From positions 1 to 64,000 of the forward strand of contig CAJXQE010000001.1 of the NCBI GenBank assembly GCA_913058215.1: DNA of 64,000 bases, written 5' to 3'. Below the pieces are notes generated by a model. That model ran no database searches, was not told the DNA's origin, and was given only the letters and a program-made list of their open reading frames with translations. Position numbers and translations under genes: made by a program. Origin of the DNA: an uncultured Verrucomicrobiales bacterium (GTDB taxonomy: Bacteria; Verrucomicrobiota; Verrucomicrobiia; Verrucomicrobiales; DEV007). Within the stretch, counting starts at the first letter, position 1; each line of letters opens with the position of its first letter. Shown here one piece after another: positions 55,116 through 63,289 of this stretch.

Positions 55116-56039
55116 ATGCAGTTCCTAAATTACGTTTCCTTTCCATCCGCCCGGATCCTCAGTCTCCTGGCATTTCTTTCCTTAGGGATGGCATCCAGCG
55201 CCCTCGCTGATAATCCCTCTAACCCTGCGAGTGATTTTACCATCACAGTGCAGGAGCTTGAAAGCGGCGATGTCGAGTTTTCCCTGAGTGGAACCGCTTA
55301 TTACAAGGCTCAGATTGGTAATCCTTACCGAACCCCTACGGACTCCGATACCCCGCCCCACACCCTTGCGGAGAATGAGTATGAAGAGTTTACGATTCCT
55401 GAAGGCCTGGTCCTGACCACACCGGACAATCACAATCTGTCGAGTCTACATGCTCCAACTCGCGAAACCCCACTCACTTACCTTAGTTTCAGCTCCGGTG
55501 GCTACTGGAGCTTTTACAGCTTTTCCACGGGCCAGTTGAACTATGGCGATGAAATGGTGGGTAGCGGCTCGGTCGTCACCGATGTTGTCCCCTTCTCACA
55601 TTTTGAACCCGGAACCTTTGTTGTCGAAGGCTATGAATTTGATGCGACCTATATCGTCCGTGCCTACACTCCTCCGCTCATCCCGACATCCCCGCGACTC
55701 AAGGCACTACGCACGAGTGTGTTTTCCAGCACCCGCCTTCGCAAGTCGAGCCGAACTTCCAGGATCGTAATCCGGAACATTGGTGATGCACCGGTAGAGA
55801 AGCTCTCGCTCCGTGTTTCCGGAAGCGGTTCGAGGGACTTCCGCATAACGAAACGGCCCGCCTCCACAATTGCGCCCGGAAAGTCTACGACTCTGAAAGC
55901 TTTTTTCCGTCCCCGTGCCGTTGGCAGCCGACGAGCGATTGTTTCACTTTTGAGCAATGCTCCGACCACGAAAATTACCCTGAAGGGTAAAGGCCTTCGC
56001 CCTCAAGGGACGATAAGTCCACGTTTCCCCGGACGTTAA
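55116..56039 (+). CDS. Secreted protein with choice-of-anchor-D (ASH-like) domain
   Basis: A 307-aa exported protein with signal peptide at about 12-32 (ARILSLLAFLSLGMASSALA). The first half (about 40-190) is beta-rich and unrecognised. The C-terminal about 105 residues match the choice-of-anchor-D/ASH-type immunoglobulin fold: SRTSRIVIRNIGDAPVEKLSL... GSGSRDFRITKRPASTIAPGKSTTLKAFFRP... GSRRAIVSLLSN. This domain is unusually rich in Arg/Lys, as are the C-terminal modules of two other secreted proteins in the window. A role in surface attachment is plausible, not shown. Confidence 0.8.
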   Translation: MQFLNYVSFPSARILSLLAFLSLGMASSALADNPSNPASDFTITVQELESGDVEFSLSGTAYYKAQIGNPYRTPTDSDTPPHTLAENEYEEFTIPEGLVLTTPDNHNLSSLHAPTRETPLTYLSFSSGGYWSFYSFSTGQLNYGDEMVGSGSVVTDVVPFSHFEPGTFVVEGYEFDATYIVRAYTPPLIPTSPRLKALRTSVFSSTRLRKSSRTSRIVIRNIGDAPVEKLSLRVSGSGSRDFRITKRPASTIAPGKSTTLKAFFRPRAVGSRRAIVSLLSNAPTTKITLKGKGLRPQGTISPRFPGR

Positions 56040-56094
56040 TCCCGCCCGCTTCACCGCTGAGAACCCTTTTAAATCAATACATCTGCAATTTCAT

Positions 56095-56892
56095 ATGAAA
56101 ACATCACTTCTGACCAGTGCCCTTGTCGCGATGACTCTCGTTTCGGGAGCTGGAGACATGGCTAAAGCACCCATGGCTAAAGCTCCCATCGAAGAGTGTT
56201 TGGACCTCGGTGCCGAGATGACAGTTGGCTACGAGACTGACTACATCTTCAATGGTATCCGCTTCGCCCGGGACAGTGCCTGGGCGGACGTCAACTACAC
56301 CTTCGACGGCCTGCTCGTTCCGGTCACCGTGGGTGCCTGGTATCTCAATGGAATCAATGGCAGCATCAACGGTCCCATCATGGATGAGCTTCGCCTCAGT
56401 GCGAGCGCAGCCATTGGAACTTTTGCAGGTTTTGACGCTGATCTTGGTTACACCCACTACACCTTCCCTGAGTTCCGCTCCAATTTTGCTCCTGTCGGCG
56501 GCTATGGTGAACTCGGTTTGGCTCTCTCGCGCAAGCTCGGTGTGGTCGACTTGAATTTGAGAAGCAGTTACGCGATGGGCGGAGGCGGTCTCGCTCCAAA
56601 CGGCTGGTATCACGAACTCGGTCTCCAGAAAAGCTTCGGCATCACTGACGGAGTCAGTCTCGTTCTCGGAACTGGTGTTGCTTACACGGACGGCTACTGG
56701 GGTGGCAGCGGATGGAACCACTATTTCGCCAATGCGTCTCTGCCAATCTCCTTGAATTGTCGCACTACGCTGACTCCCTACGTCGGGTATGTCGGTGCTC
56801 CTGATACCTGGATTGTGGATGGAATCCGCGGTGCTGATCAGAATCAGTCGGACATTCTCCACGGAGGCGTCTCACTGACTGTTAGTTTCTGA
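56095..56892 (+). CDS. Outer-membrane beta-barrel (putative porin)
   Basis: A 265-aa outer-membrane-type protein with signal peptide at about 1-20. Alternating hydrophobic/polar strands rich in aromatic girdle residues run through the whole mature part (VGYETDYIFNGIRF, ADVNYTF, VTVGAWYLNG, ADLGYTHYTFPEF, VDLNLRSSYAMGG), ending in the terminal Phe (SLTVSF) recognised by the barrel assembly machinery. It resembles small TorF-like putative porins. The N-terminus carries a duplicated MAKAP(M/I) pentapeptide from a 15-base tandem repeat (about 56158-56189). A strong terminator lies downstream. Confidence 0.85.
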   Translation: MKTSLLTSALVAMTLVSGAGDMAKAPMAKAPIEECLDLGAEMTVGYETDYIFNGIRFARDSAWADVNYTFDGLLVPVTVGAWYLNGINGSINGPIMDELRLSASAAIGTFAGFDADLGYTHYTFPEFRSNFAPVGGYGELGLALSRKLGVVDLNLRSSYAMGGGGLAPNGWYHELGLQKSFGITDGVSLVLGTGVAYTDGYWGGSGWNHYFANASLPISLNCRTTLTPYVGYVGAPDTWIVDGIRGADQNQSDILHGGVSLTVSF

Positions 56893-56934
56893 GTAGACTT
56901 TCGTCACTTCTCATTTACTCTCGAAGCCTTACCC

Positions 56935-56969
56935 GATCGCCCTCCGTTAGGAAGGGCGATCTTTTTTTT
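56935..56969 (+). terminator. Intrinsic terminator
   Basis: A 9-bp stem GATCGCCCT/AGGGCGATC with a nine-base loop, followed by eight T, 43 bases after the porin stop. It would isolate the porin gene from the following glycosyltransferase gene. Confidence 0.9.
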
Positions 56970-57001
56970 CAAAACGGAAATTAGACTGACAGAGTTTCTC
57001 A

Positions 57002-57769
57002 ATGGCCCCCGACTTCTGCATCGTGATGCCAGCCTACCGGGCTGCGGAGATTCTGGGAGCAACAGTCGCACGGATTCCGGAAACCTTCTATAAGCGCGGA
57101 GGTATCGTCGTCATTGTCGATGATGCCTCCCCCGACGAAACCGGCAAGGTCTCGAAAGAACTCGCGTCAGAAAACTCAGCAATCCGGGTGATCCATCATC
57201 CGAAAAATCGTGGTTACGGAGGTGCACAGAAAACCGGCCTTGAGGAAGGTCTCCGTCTCGGTTGCCGCGGCTTCGCCGTTGTTCATGCTGACGGGCAATA
57301 CGCGCCTGAACGGGTCATGGACCTGCTTGAGCCAATTCTCTCGGGTGAAGCCGATCTAGTCCAGGGATCGCGGTTCCTGGGCGGCGGAGCGAGAGCGGGT
57401 GGAATGCCGCTGACTCGCTACATCGCAAACCGTGCTTTGACAGCGCTTGAGAATTTCGCCTTCGGCACTAGTCTTGCTGAATTTCACAGCGGCTACATGC
57501 TCTATTCCAGAAAGCTCCTCGAAACCATTCCGTTCCAATCGCTGCAGGAGAACTTTAACTTCGATGCAGAGATGATTCTCCTCGGGCATCTTGCAGGATT
57601 TCCCTGCCACGAAGTCCCGATTCCCACGCACTATGGAGAAGAGACATCGAGCCTCGACCCGATTCCCTACGGAATCGAAGTCCTCAAGGTAATCGGACGG
57701 CACTGGATGGGCCGCTATGCCCTCCTCCTAAACGAATATTCGGACTCCCGTAAAGACAATCCAGTATGA
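57002..57769 (+). CDS. Family 2 glycosyltransferase
   Basis: A 255-aa cytoplasmic GT2 enzyme without transmembrane helices. The nucleotide-sugar binding VIVDDASPDET and the DxD-like HADGQY are present, followed by VQGSRFLGGGARAGGMP and FHSGYMLYSRKLLE, giving a profile close to dolichyl/undecaprenyl-phosphate sugar synthases. The stop overlaps the next start by four bases (ATGA). Coupled with the ArnA-like decarboxylase downstream, it probably transfers a pentose or other sugar to a lipid carrier. The membrane helices usual in ArnC-type enzymes are missing, so the acceptor is uncertain. Confidence 0.9.
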   Translation: MAPDFCIVMPAYRAAEILGATVARIPETFYKRGGIVVIVDDASPDETGKVSKELASENSAIRVIHHPKNRGYGGAQKTGLEEGLRLGCRGFAVVHADGQYAPERVMDLLEPILSGEADLVQGSRFLGGGARAGGMPLTRYIANRALTALENFAFGTSLAEFHSGYMLYSRKLLETIPFQSLQENFNFDAEMILLGHLAGFPCHEVPIPTHYGEETSSLDPIPYGIEVLKVIGRHWMGRYALLLNEYSDSRKDNPV

Positions 57770-58845
57770 ACTCACTCCCAAAAATACTCGTTCTCGGAGC
57801 CGGAGGTTTTATCGGAGTGAACCTGACCGAACGCCTTCTCGCAGATGGGAAGTATGCTGTCACGGCCCTGGACCTGGACGGAGAGAAACTCCGCGATCAA
57901 ATAGGCCACGACAGGCTCGATTTCCGGCAGGAGGACATCCGCCACCGTGACGAGTCACTTGAGACTCTTGTGAGCGACCACGACATCATTGTTGATCTTG
58001 TGGCGATGGCGAACCCGAGTCTTTATCTTTCACACCCGCTGGAGGTCTTTCATCTCAATTTTCAGGAGAATCTCCGCATCGTTGAATACTGCGTAAAACA
58101 TCGGCGCCGTCTCGTCCAGTTTTCCACCTGTGAAGTTTATGGGAGAACGGTCGCCGGAGTTCTCGGAAAAGATCCCGCCGAGATGCCGTTTCCTTTTCAG
58201 GAAGATACTTCGCCTCTTATCATGGGCCCGGTCAAAAACCACCGCTGGATTTATGCGTGTGCGAAGCAACTTCTCGAACGTGTCCTCCATGCCTATGGCC
58301 TTGAGGATGCGCTTGATTACACGATCATTCGCCCCTTCAATTTCATTGGCCCTCGTATCGATTACCTTCCCAGCGAGAAGGCGGGCAACCCGAGAGTCTT
58401 CTCTCACTTCATGAACGCGCTCCTGTATGGCACTCCGATGCAACTGGTCGACGGCGGACGAAGCTACCGCGCCTACACTCACATCGATGACGCTGTCGAC
58501 TGCATCGTTCGTATCCTTGACAATCCGGGCGGCGTCTGCCAACGCGAAATTTTCAATATCGGCACACCGGAGAACGAGACTACGATCCAGCAATTCGCCG
58601 AGATGATGAGGGAGATCTTCGACGAGGAGTTCCGCCAAGCCGGAGACCCAAATCCCGAGGTTGTCAGTGTGAGTTCCGAGGAGTTCTATGGAAAAGGATA
58701 CGAAGATTGCGATCGACGTATTCCCGACGTCACCAAGGCCCGTGAACTTCTCGGGTGGGAGTCGAAGCACGATCTCCGTTCGGTCATTTTCCAGACGATG
58801 AAATACTTCGTGGATCGTCACCGCGCCGGCCAGGAAGCGGAGTAG
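57766..58845 (+). CDS. NAD-dependent epimerase/dehydratase, ArnA C-domain-like
   Basis: A 359-aa short-chain dehydrogenase-type nucleotide-sugar enzyme, cytoplasmic. The NAD motif is GAGGFIG (11-17), and the catalytic motifs are FSTCEVYG with Glu123 and Y163-ACA-K167. The segment FNFIGPRID and, near the C-terminus, YGKGYEDCDRRIPD align well with the decarboxylase half of ArnA. There, the Glu after STS and a late Arg are needed for oxidative decarboxylation of UDP-glucuronate, and both positions are kept here. It is translationally coupled to the GT2 gene. UDP-glucuronate decarboxylation is likely but not certain; no ArnB-like aminotransferase lies in the window. Confidence 0.88.
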   Translation: MNSLPKILVLGAGGFIGVNLTERLLADGKYAVTALDLDGEKLRDQIGHDRLDFRQEDIRHRDESLETLVSDHDIIVDLVAMANPSLYLSHPLEVFHLNFQENLRIVEYCVKHRRRLVQFSTCEVYGRTVAGVLGKDPAEMPFPFQEDTSPLIMGPVKNHRWIYACAKQLLERVLHAYGLEDALDYTIIRPFNFIGPRIDYLPSEKAGNPRVFSHFMNALLYGTPMQLVDGGRSYRAYTHIDDAVDCIVRILDNPGGVCQREIFNIGTPENETTIQQFAEMMREIFDEEFRQAGDPNPEVVSVSSEEFYGKGYEDCDRRIPDVTKARELLGWESKHDLRSVIFQTMKYFVDRHRAGQEAE

Positions 58846-58888
58846 CGCATCTCATTGCAAAACTGAAACCTTCCCCACCCAGGCGCAT

Positions 58889-60133
58889 CTACTGACGGAT
58901 GTGAACAAAGGCTCCGCGCTTGTTCCCAACAGCTACATCCGGCTTCCCGTCGCCGTTCAGATCGCCCACGGTGAACTGGGTTCCGACTCCGGAGTCGTTG
59001 TCGATAAGGTGTGGCACGTAGTTGGCGGAGTCACCTTCGCGCTTCAACTCAAACCACCACAGTACGGCGGGTGCATTGGGTTCGGGATCGCCAGCGTTCC
59101 CGTGGGCCCAAAAGCGTTTGCCGGTGATGATATCCAGCACTCCGTCGTCGTTCATGTCCGCCATTTCAATTGCATGCGGCTGGGAGAAAATGATACCTGT
59201 CTGTCCCTTGGCTTCGGGCGTGCCGGTGATGAGGTGTTGCTTCCACCCATCGGCAGTTTGCTCCATCCAGGCCAGGCCATAGCCGTGGCCTGCGAGACTC
59301 GTGATCACGTCAGGACTTCCATCAGCGTTGACGTCGTAGACGTACATCTGGGCGCCACCTTTGCCGAAGGGCGCAGCATGTTTTTCCCAAGGTCCCTTGC
59401 CATCGAGCACTGCGGGTTGCTCCCACCAGCCGGATGCCTCGAGAATGTCGGTCTTTCCGTCCCCGTTCACGTCGCCGAATCCGATTCCATGAGTGAAGCG
59501 CTGGAACGCAAGTTTCGGAGAGATCTTGTGCCAGGCCCACTTTTCGGCCGGTTTTTTTGAATCATAAGTAGCATAGCCGAGATGCCCACCACTCATACAA
59601 AGCAGGTCGGGATTTCCGTCACCGTCAATGTCGGCAAACATGGGCGACTCGCTATCCGTCACGTCGAAGGCGATGTGCTTTGGCCAGGGTCCCTCTTTGC
59701 CCTGAGGGTTTTCATACCAGAGAGTCTCTTTGCCGGGAAAGCCCATCACGATATAATCCGTCCAGCCGTCTCCGTTGATATCGTGGGCGGCATTGAGGAA
59801 ATTATCGCTGTATCCGTTCTTCACGCTCTTGGCACCGTGGAATCCTTCGATCTCAAGCTCGCTGCCGTCCTTCAGCTTCGCCATGGTGCGGGTCGTGTCA
59901 GGATAGATGTTTTGGCTCTTGGTGAAATCCGGTCCGGCGAACCAATAAGGGCCGTAAATCACGTCCATGTGGCCATCCTTATTCGCGTCAAGTATGGCAG
60001 CACCCTCGGCCCAGAAATTCTCATGGAGGTGCTGCTTTTTCCAGGAGCCGTCCAGAGGCGGCGGCGGTGTGGATTGCGCAAGGATGAGACTTGGTGCGAA
60101 GGCGAGGAAAAGTAGAGTAGCAAGAATCTTCAT
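58889..60133 (-). CDS. Secreted FG-GAP/VCBS repeat protein
   Basis: A 414-aa exported protein. ATG 60133 gives signal peptide MKILATLLFLAFAPSLILA; the frame runs far upstream without another good start. At least six FG-GAP/VCBS repeats with calcium-loop signatures are visible: DANKDGHMD, DINGDGWTD, DIDGDGNPD, DVNGDGKTD, DMNDDGVLD and DLNGDGKPD, forming a six- or seven-bladed propeller. Such proteins are plentiful in PVC genomes and probably bind ligands at the surface in a calcium-dependent way. It is divergent from the PQQ-propeller gene. Confidence 0.9.
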   Translation of the reverse strand: MKILATLLFLAFAPSLILAQSTPPPPLDGSWKKQHLHENFWAEGAAILDANKDGHMDVIYGPYWFAGPDFTKSQNIYPDTTRTMAKLKDGSELEIEGFHGAKSVKNGYSDNFLNAAHDINGDGWTDYIVMGFPGKETLWYENPQGKEGPWPKHIAFDVTDSESPMFADIDGDGNPDLLCMSGGHLGYATYDSKKPAEKWAWHKISPKLAFQRFTHGIGFGDVNGDGKTDILEASGWWEQPAVLDGKGPWEKHAAPFGKGGAQMYVYDVNADGSPDVITSLAGHGYGLAWMEQTADGWKQHLITGTPEAKGQTGIIFSQPHAIEMADMNDDGVLDIITGKRFWAHGNAGDPEPNAPAVLWWFELKREGDSANYVPHLIDNDSGVGTQFTVGDLNGDGKPDVAVGNKRGAFVHIRQ

Positions 60134-60361
60134 GTAGTTGACTGAAATTCTACAGCATCGGTGGGCCTGGCGGAGTAATTTCTCCGGCCCATTCAAGCCA
60201 GATGAGCGGAAGAAATCGAGGGAGAGTTGGATGCTCCCGAAAGCTCCGCAAATGCGAGTATTGAAAACATGCGACTCGAGAGGACCATTGGTGTTAAAAA
60301 TAGCAATCCACTCATCTGCGAGTTCGCTTGCCAGAGTATCGAAGCAAAAATAAACTACCGC

Positions 60362-61618
60362 ATGACATTTTCCATTCCTCCTAAGAGCCTCCCCATTCTC
60401 ATCACCTCGATCGCTCTCGCAATATCCTGCACTTCCGCCCGGGCGGACAACTGGGGCCATTGGCGAGGTGACAATGGCAATGGAGTTTCTCTCACGGCCC
60501 AACCACCCACCGAATGGAGTGCGACGAAGAATGTAAAGTGGAAGGTGGAAGTTCCCGGACGCAGTTCCGGCTCCCCTGTGATCTGGGGGGATCAGGTCTT
60601 CGTGGTTTCTGCAGTGGGAAGTGGCAATCGTGAATTCAAGCTATTCTGTTTTGAACGAAAGACGGGCGCTTTGCGATGGGAGAAAGCTGCCGTGACGGCG
60701 ACTCCTCATGAAGGAACGCATAGCACGAACGGGTTTGCCTCGGCCTCGCCCTGCACGGACGGAGAGCACGTTTATGTTCACTTTGGATCCCGAGGCCTCC
60801 ATTGCTTCACGCTGGATGGAGAACTAAAATGGAGTCGGGACTTTGGAAAGATGGAGACGAGAAATTCCTTCGGAGAAGGCAGCTCACCGACTCTAGTCGA
60901 CGACAAGATCCTCGTGCCGTGGGATCACGAAGGGCAGTCTTCGCTTCATGCACTCAACAAGAGCACAGGTGAGACAATTTGGAAAACCGATCGCGACGAG
61001 CCGTCCTGCTGGGCGACTCCTTTGATCGTCGAATCAGGCGGGAAAAAACAGGTCATTATGAACGGTGAAAACCGGGCCCGGTCTTACAGTCTCGAAACCG
61101 GCGAAGAGATCTGGAGCTGCGGAGGGCAAACGCAACGCCCCGTTGCCTCCCCCGTTTTTGCAAATGATATAGTCTACATCGGAAGCGGCTTTCGAGGGTC
61201 TTTCCTCGGCGCGTTTCGACTGGATGGAAAAGGCGACATCGCGGGGACCGACAAGATTGTCTGGTCCGTGGATCGTGATACACCGGATATCGCTTCGCCT
61301 CTCCTCTCCAATAATCGAATTTACTTCCACAAAGCAAAGACCGGGATCCTGAGCTGCCTTGACGCCACTACCGGGAAGCTGCTATTCGGTCCCGAGCGAA
61401 TTTCGGAAATCTCAAACACCTACGCCTCACCCGTCGCGGCCGGAGGTCACGTTTACATCACAGGGCGAAGCGGAAACACGACGGTGATCAAAGACGCAGC
61501 GACACTTGAAGTGGTGTCCACCAACTCCCTTGGAGAAACTATCGACGCCACGCCTGCCCCGGTTGATAAGGAGCTGTTCATTCGGGGAGAGAAACATCTG
61601 TTCTGTATTTCCGAGTAG
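60362..61618 (+). CDS. Exported PQQ-like beta-propeller protein
   Basis: A 418-aa exported protein; ATG 60362 gives the signal peptide (LPILITSIALAISCTSARA). The repeats are of the PQQ-binding propeller type: WGHWRGDNGNGVS near the mature N-terminus, then blades such as KVEVPGRSSGSPVIWGDQVFVVSAVGS, ALRWEKAAV, GETIWKTDRDEPSCWATPL, GEEIWSCGGQ and GKLLFGPERI. It resembles BamB-like and PVC-type PQQ-repeat proteins without the extra domains of true dehydrogenases. No enzymatic residue can be assigned, so a scaffold role is likely. Confidence 0.9.
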   Translation: MTFSIPPKSLPILITSIALAISCTSARADNWGHWRGDNGNGVSLTAQPPTEWSATKNVKWKVEVPGRSSGSPVIWGDQVFVVSAVGSGNREFKLFCFERKTGALRWEKAAVTATPHEGTHSTNGFASASPCTDGEHVYVHFGSRGLHCFTLDGELKWSRDFGKMETRNSFGEGSSPTLVDDKILVPWDHEGQSSLHALNKSTGETIWKTDRDEPSCWATPLIVESGGKKQVIMNGENRARSYSLETGEEIWSCGGQTQRPVASPVFANDIVYIGSGFRGSFLGAFRLDGKGDIAGTDKIVWSVDRDTPDIASPLLSNNRIYFHKAKTGILSCLDATTGKLLFGPERISEISNTYASPVAAGGHVYITGRSGNTTVIKDAATLEVVSTNSLGETIDATPAPVDKELFIRGEKHLFCISE

Positions 61619-61712
61619 GCCTTTCCCTCTCCAGTGAATGGATCTGTTGGAAGATCGCTAGTTCGTCATGCCCTGCCCACCTGATTTCTTTAACAGGATT
61701 TAGCTTCCCTGA

Positions 61713-63233
61713 TCACTTCTCGTAGTCCGCTCCCGTGAGACTCTTGAGCACGGACAGTTGCCAGGCGCGGAGATCTGTCTGCATCGATTTGACGATGGCA
61801 GGTTCCTTCTCAGCAAGGTCGGTCTCTTCGGCGGGATCGGCTTGAAGATCGAAAAGCTCCACTTTCGTAGCATCCTCCCCTTTTCCGTCGTGAAGAACGA
61901 GTTTGTAGCGATTGCCCAACATCACCCGGGGACCGTGGTAGTCGGTCTCCAGGATTTCCGGATGATGAACATTCCGGAAGTTTCGTGTCGCTATTCCTTT
62001 GCTCAATTTCACCAGGGGAGTCGTGCCCTCCTGCCATTTTTCCTCTATCCAGGGAATCGACTTCACACCGGGTTTCTTCTTCGATAGAAAGTTCCAGAAG
62101 AAGATGGGTTCGGGACGCTGGTCGAGATTTCCATCGATCAGCGGGACGAGGTTGATCCCGTCAAGCGGGCGACTATCAGGAACGGGTGTTTTGGCCAGGG
62201 CGCAAAGCGTCGGGAGCATGTCGCTGGTGACAGCATTGGTTTCACTCACACGCGGCTCGAAAATGCGAGCGGGCCATTCGATCACGGCGGGAACACGGGT
62301 TCCGCCTTCGTAGACCTGTCCCTTCAAGCCTCGCAAAGGCGAGGCCAGTGCACCGCTGGGTGGTGTGCCGTTGTCACCGCAATACCAAACGAGAGTGTTG
62401 TCATGCAGTCCATTGGTTTTGAGAAATTTCCGCAAGGTTCCTATGGATCTATCCATTGCCGTGATTTCAGCATAACGCTCGCGCAGGACTTCTCCGAGCG
62501 GACGCTTGACTCGAAGCCCTGTTTCGTTGGAAGTCAGGCTGACGGGAGCGCGGTCGGCATACTTTTTTGGGAGACCGTCGTAGAGTGCGAGGTCTTCGGG
62601 CAAACCACTGTAGGGTTCGTGAGGTGAGCCAAACCAAACCACGGCGAAGAACGGCTGCTCCCGGGTTCCCGCCTTTTCGATGAAGTCGATAGTCTCTTCG
62701 ATAACGACAGCCGAGCTCTCACCCTTATGGATCACGGGTGGACCACCATTGGTCGAAAGCGGTGGGTCGAGCTCAAAGAAGTTGTCATGCGACACCCATT
62801 CATCGAATCCCATGGCGCCGGGGTTGGTCGGTGATCCGGCTTTGACCGTGCCGACATGCCATTTCCCGAAATGTCCGCGCCGGTAGCCGGCCTTTCCCAG
62901 TAGATGAGCGACGCTGACTTCCTCGGGACGCAAGGAGTAACCGGGTGCGAAGGTTCCGTAGCGATTCGGGTGACGCCCCGTGAGAACGCTACCACGAGTG
63001 GGCGAACAGGAAGGGTGCGCCGCATAGAAACGATCGAGACGCAGTCCATTCGCTGCCATCTCATCGAGCACGGGAGTCTTCAGATCCGGGTGACCGTTGT
63101 AACCGGTCTCCTCCCATCCATGGTCATCCCCCATCAGCAGGATGATATTTGGATGCTTGCTATCAGCATCAGCCTGGAGTGGTGACAGAGCTGCTGCTAT
63201 CAAGACGAACCATAGTACTGCGTTTTTCATCAT
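61713..63233 (-). CDS. Exported sulfatase
   Basis: A 506-aa type I sulfatase with signal peptide at about 1-23. The metal-binding MGDDHGW and the maturation motif C-S-P-T-R (HPSCSPTRGSVLTGRHP) are present, a Thr-variant of the CxPSR consensus that is still accepted by formylglycine-forming enzymes. The later WYCGDNGTPPSG holds the second metal Asp-Asn. It follows the DUF1501 gene by 56 bases on the same strand and is probably in its operon, the usual PVC context. Substrate unknown. Confidence 0.95.
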   Translation of the reverse strand: MMKNAVLWFVLIAAALSPLQADADSKHPNIILLMGDDHGWEETGYNGHPDLKTPVLDEMAANGLRLDRFYAAHPSCSPTRGSVLTGRHPNRYGTFAPGYSLRPEEVSVAHLLGKAGYRRGHFGKWHVGTVKAGSPTNPGAMGFDEWVSHDNFFELDPPLSTNGGPPVIHKGESSAVVIEETIDFIEKAGTREQPFFAVVWFGSPHEPYSGLPEDLALYDGLPKKYADRAPVSLTSNETGLRVKRPLGEVLRERYAEITAMDRSIGTLRKFLKTNGLHDNTLVWYCGDNGTPPSGALASPLRGLKGQVYEGGTRVPAVIEWPARIFEPRVSETNAVTSDMLPTLCALAKTPVPDSRPLDGINLVPLIDGNLDQRPEPIFFWNFLSKKKPGVKSIPWIEEKWQEGTTPLVKLSKGIATRNFRNVHHPEILETDYHGPRVMLGNRYKLVLHDGKGEDATKVELFDLQADPAEETDLAEKEPAIVKSMQTDLRAWQLSVLKSLTGADYEK

Positions 63234-63289
63234 AAGACTTTCGGATATAGAAGCTTTTGCCTGTAGAACACTGAATCAAAGTCATTACC

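Noticed and set aside
58030-58821. 263-codon minus-strand frame opposite the ArnA-like gene
   Set aside because: The plus-strand gene has clear catalytic motifs and is coupled to its neighbour; the antisense frame has no motif.
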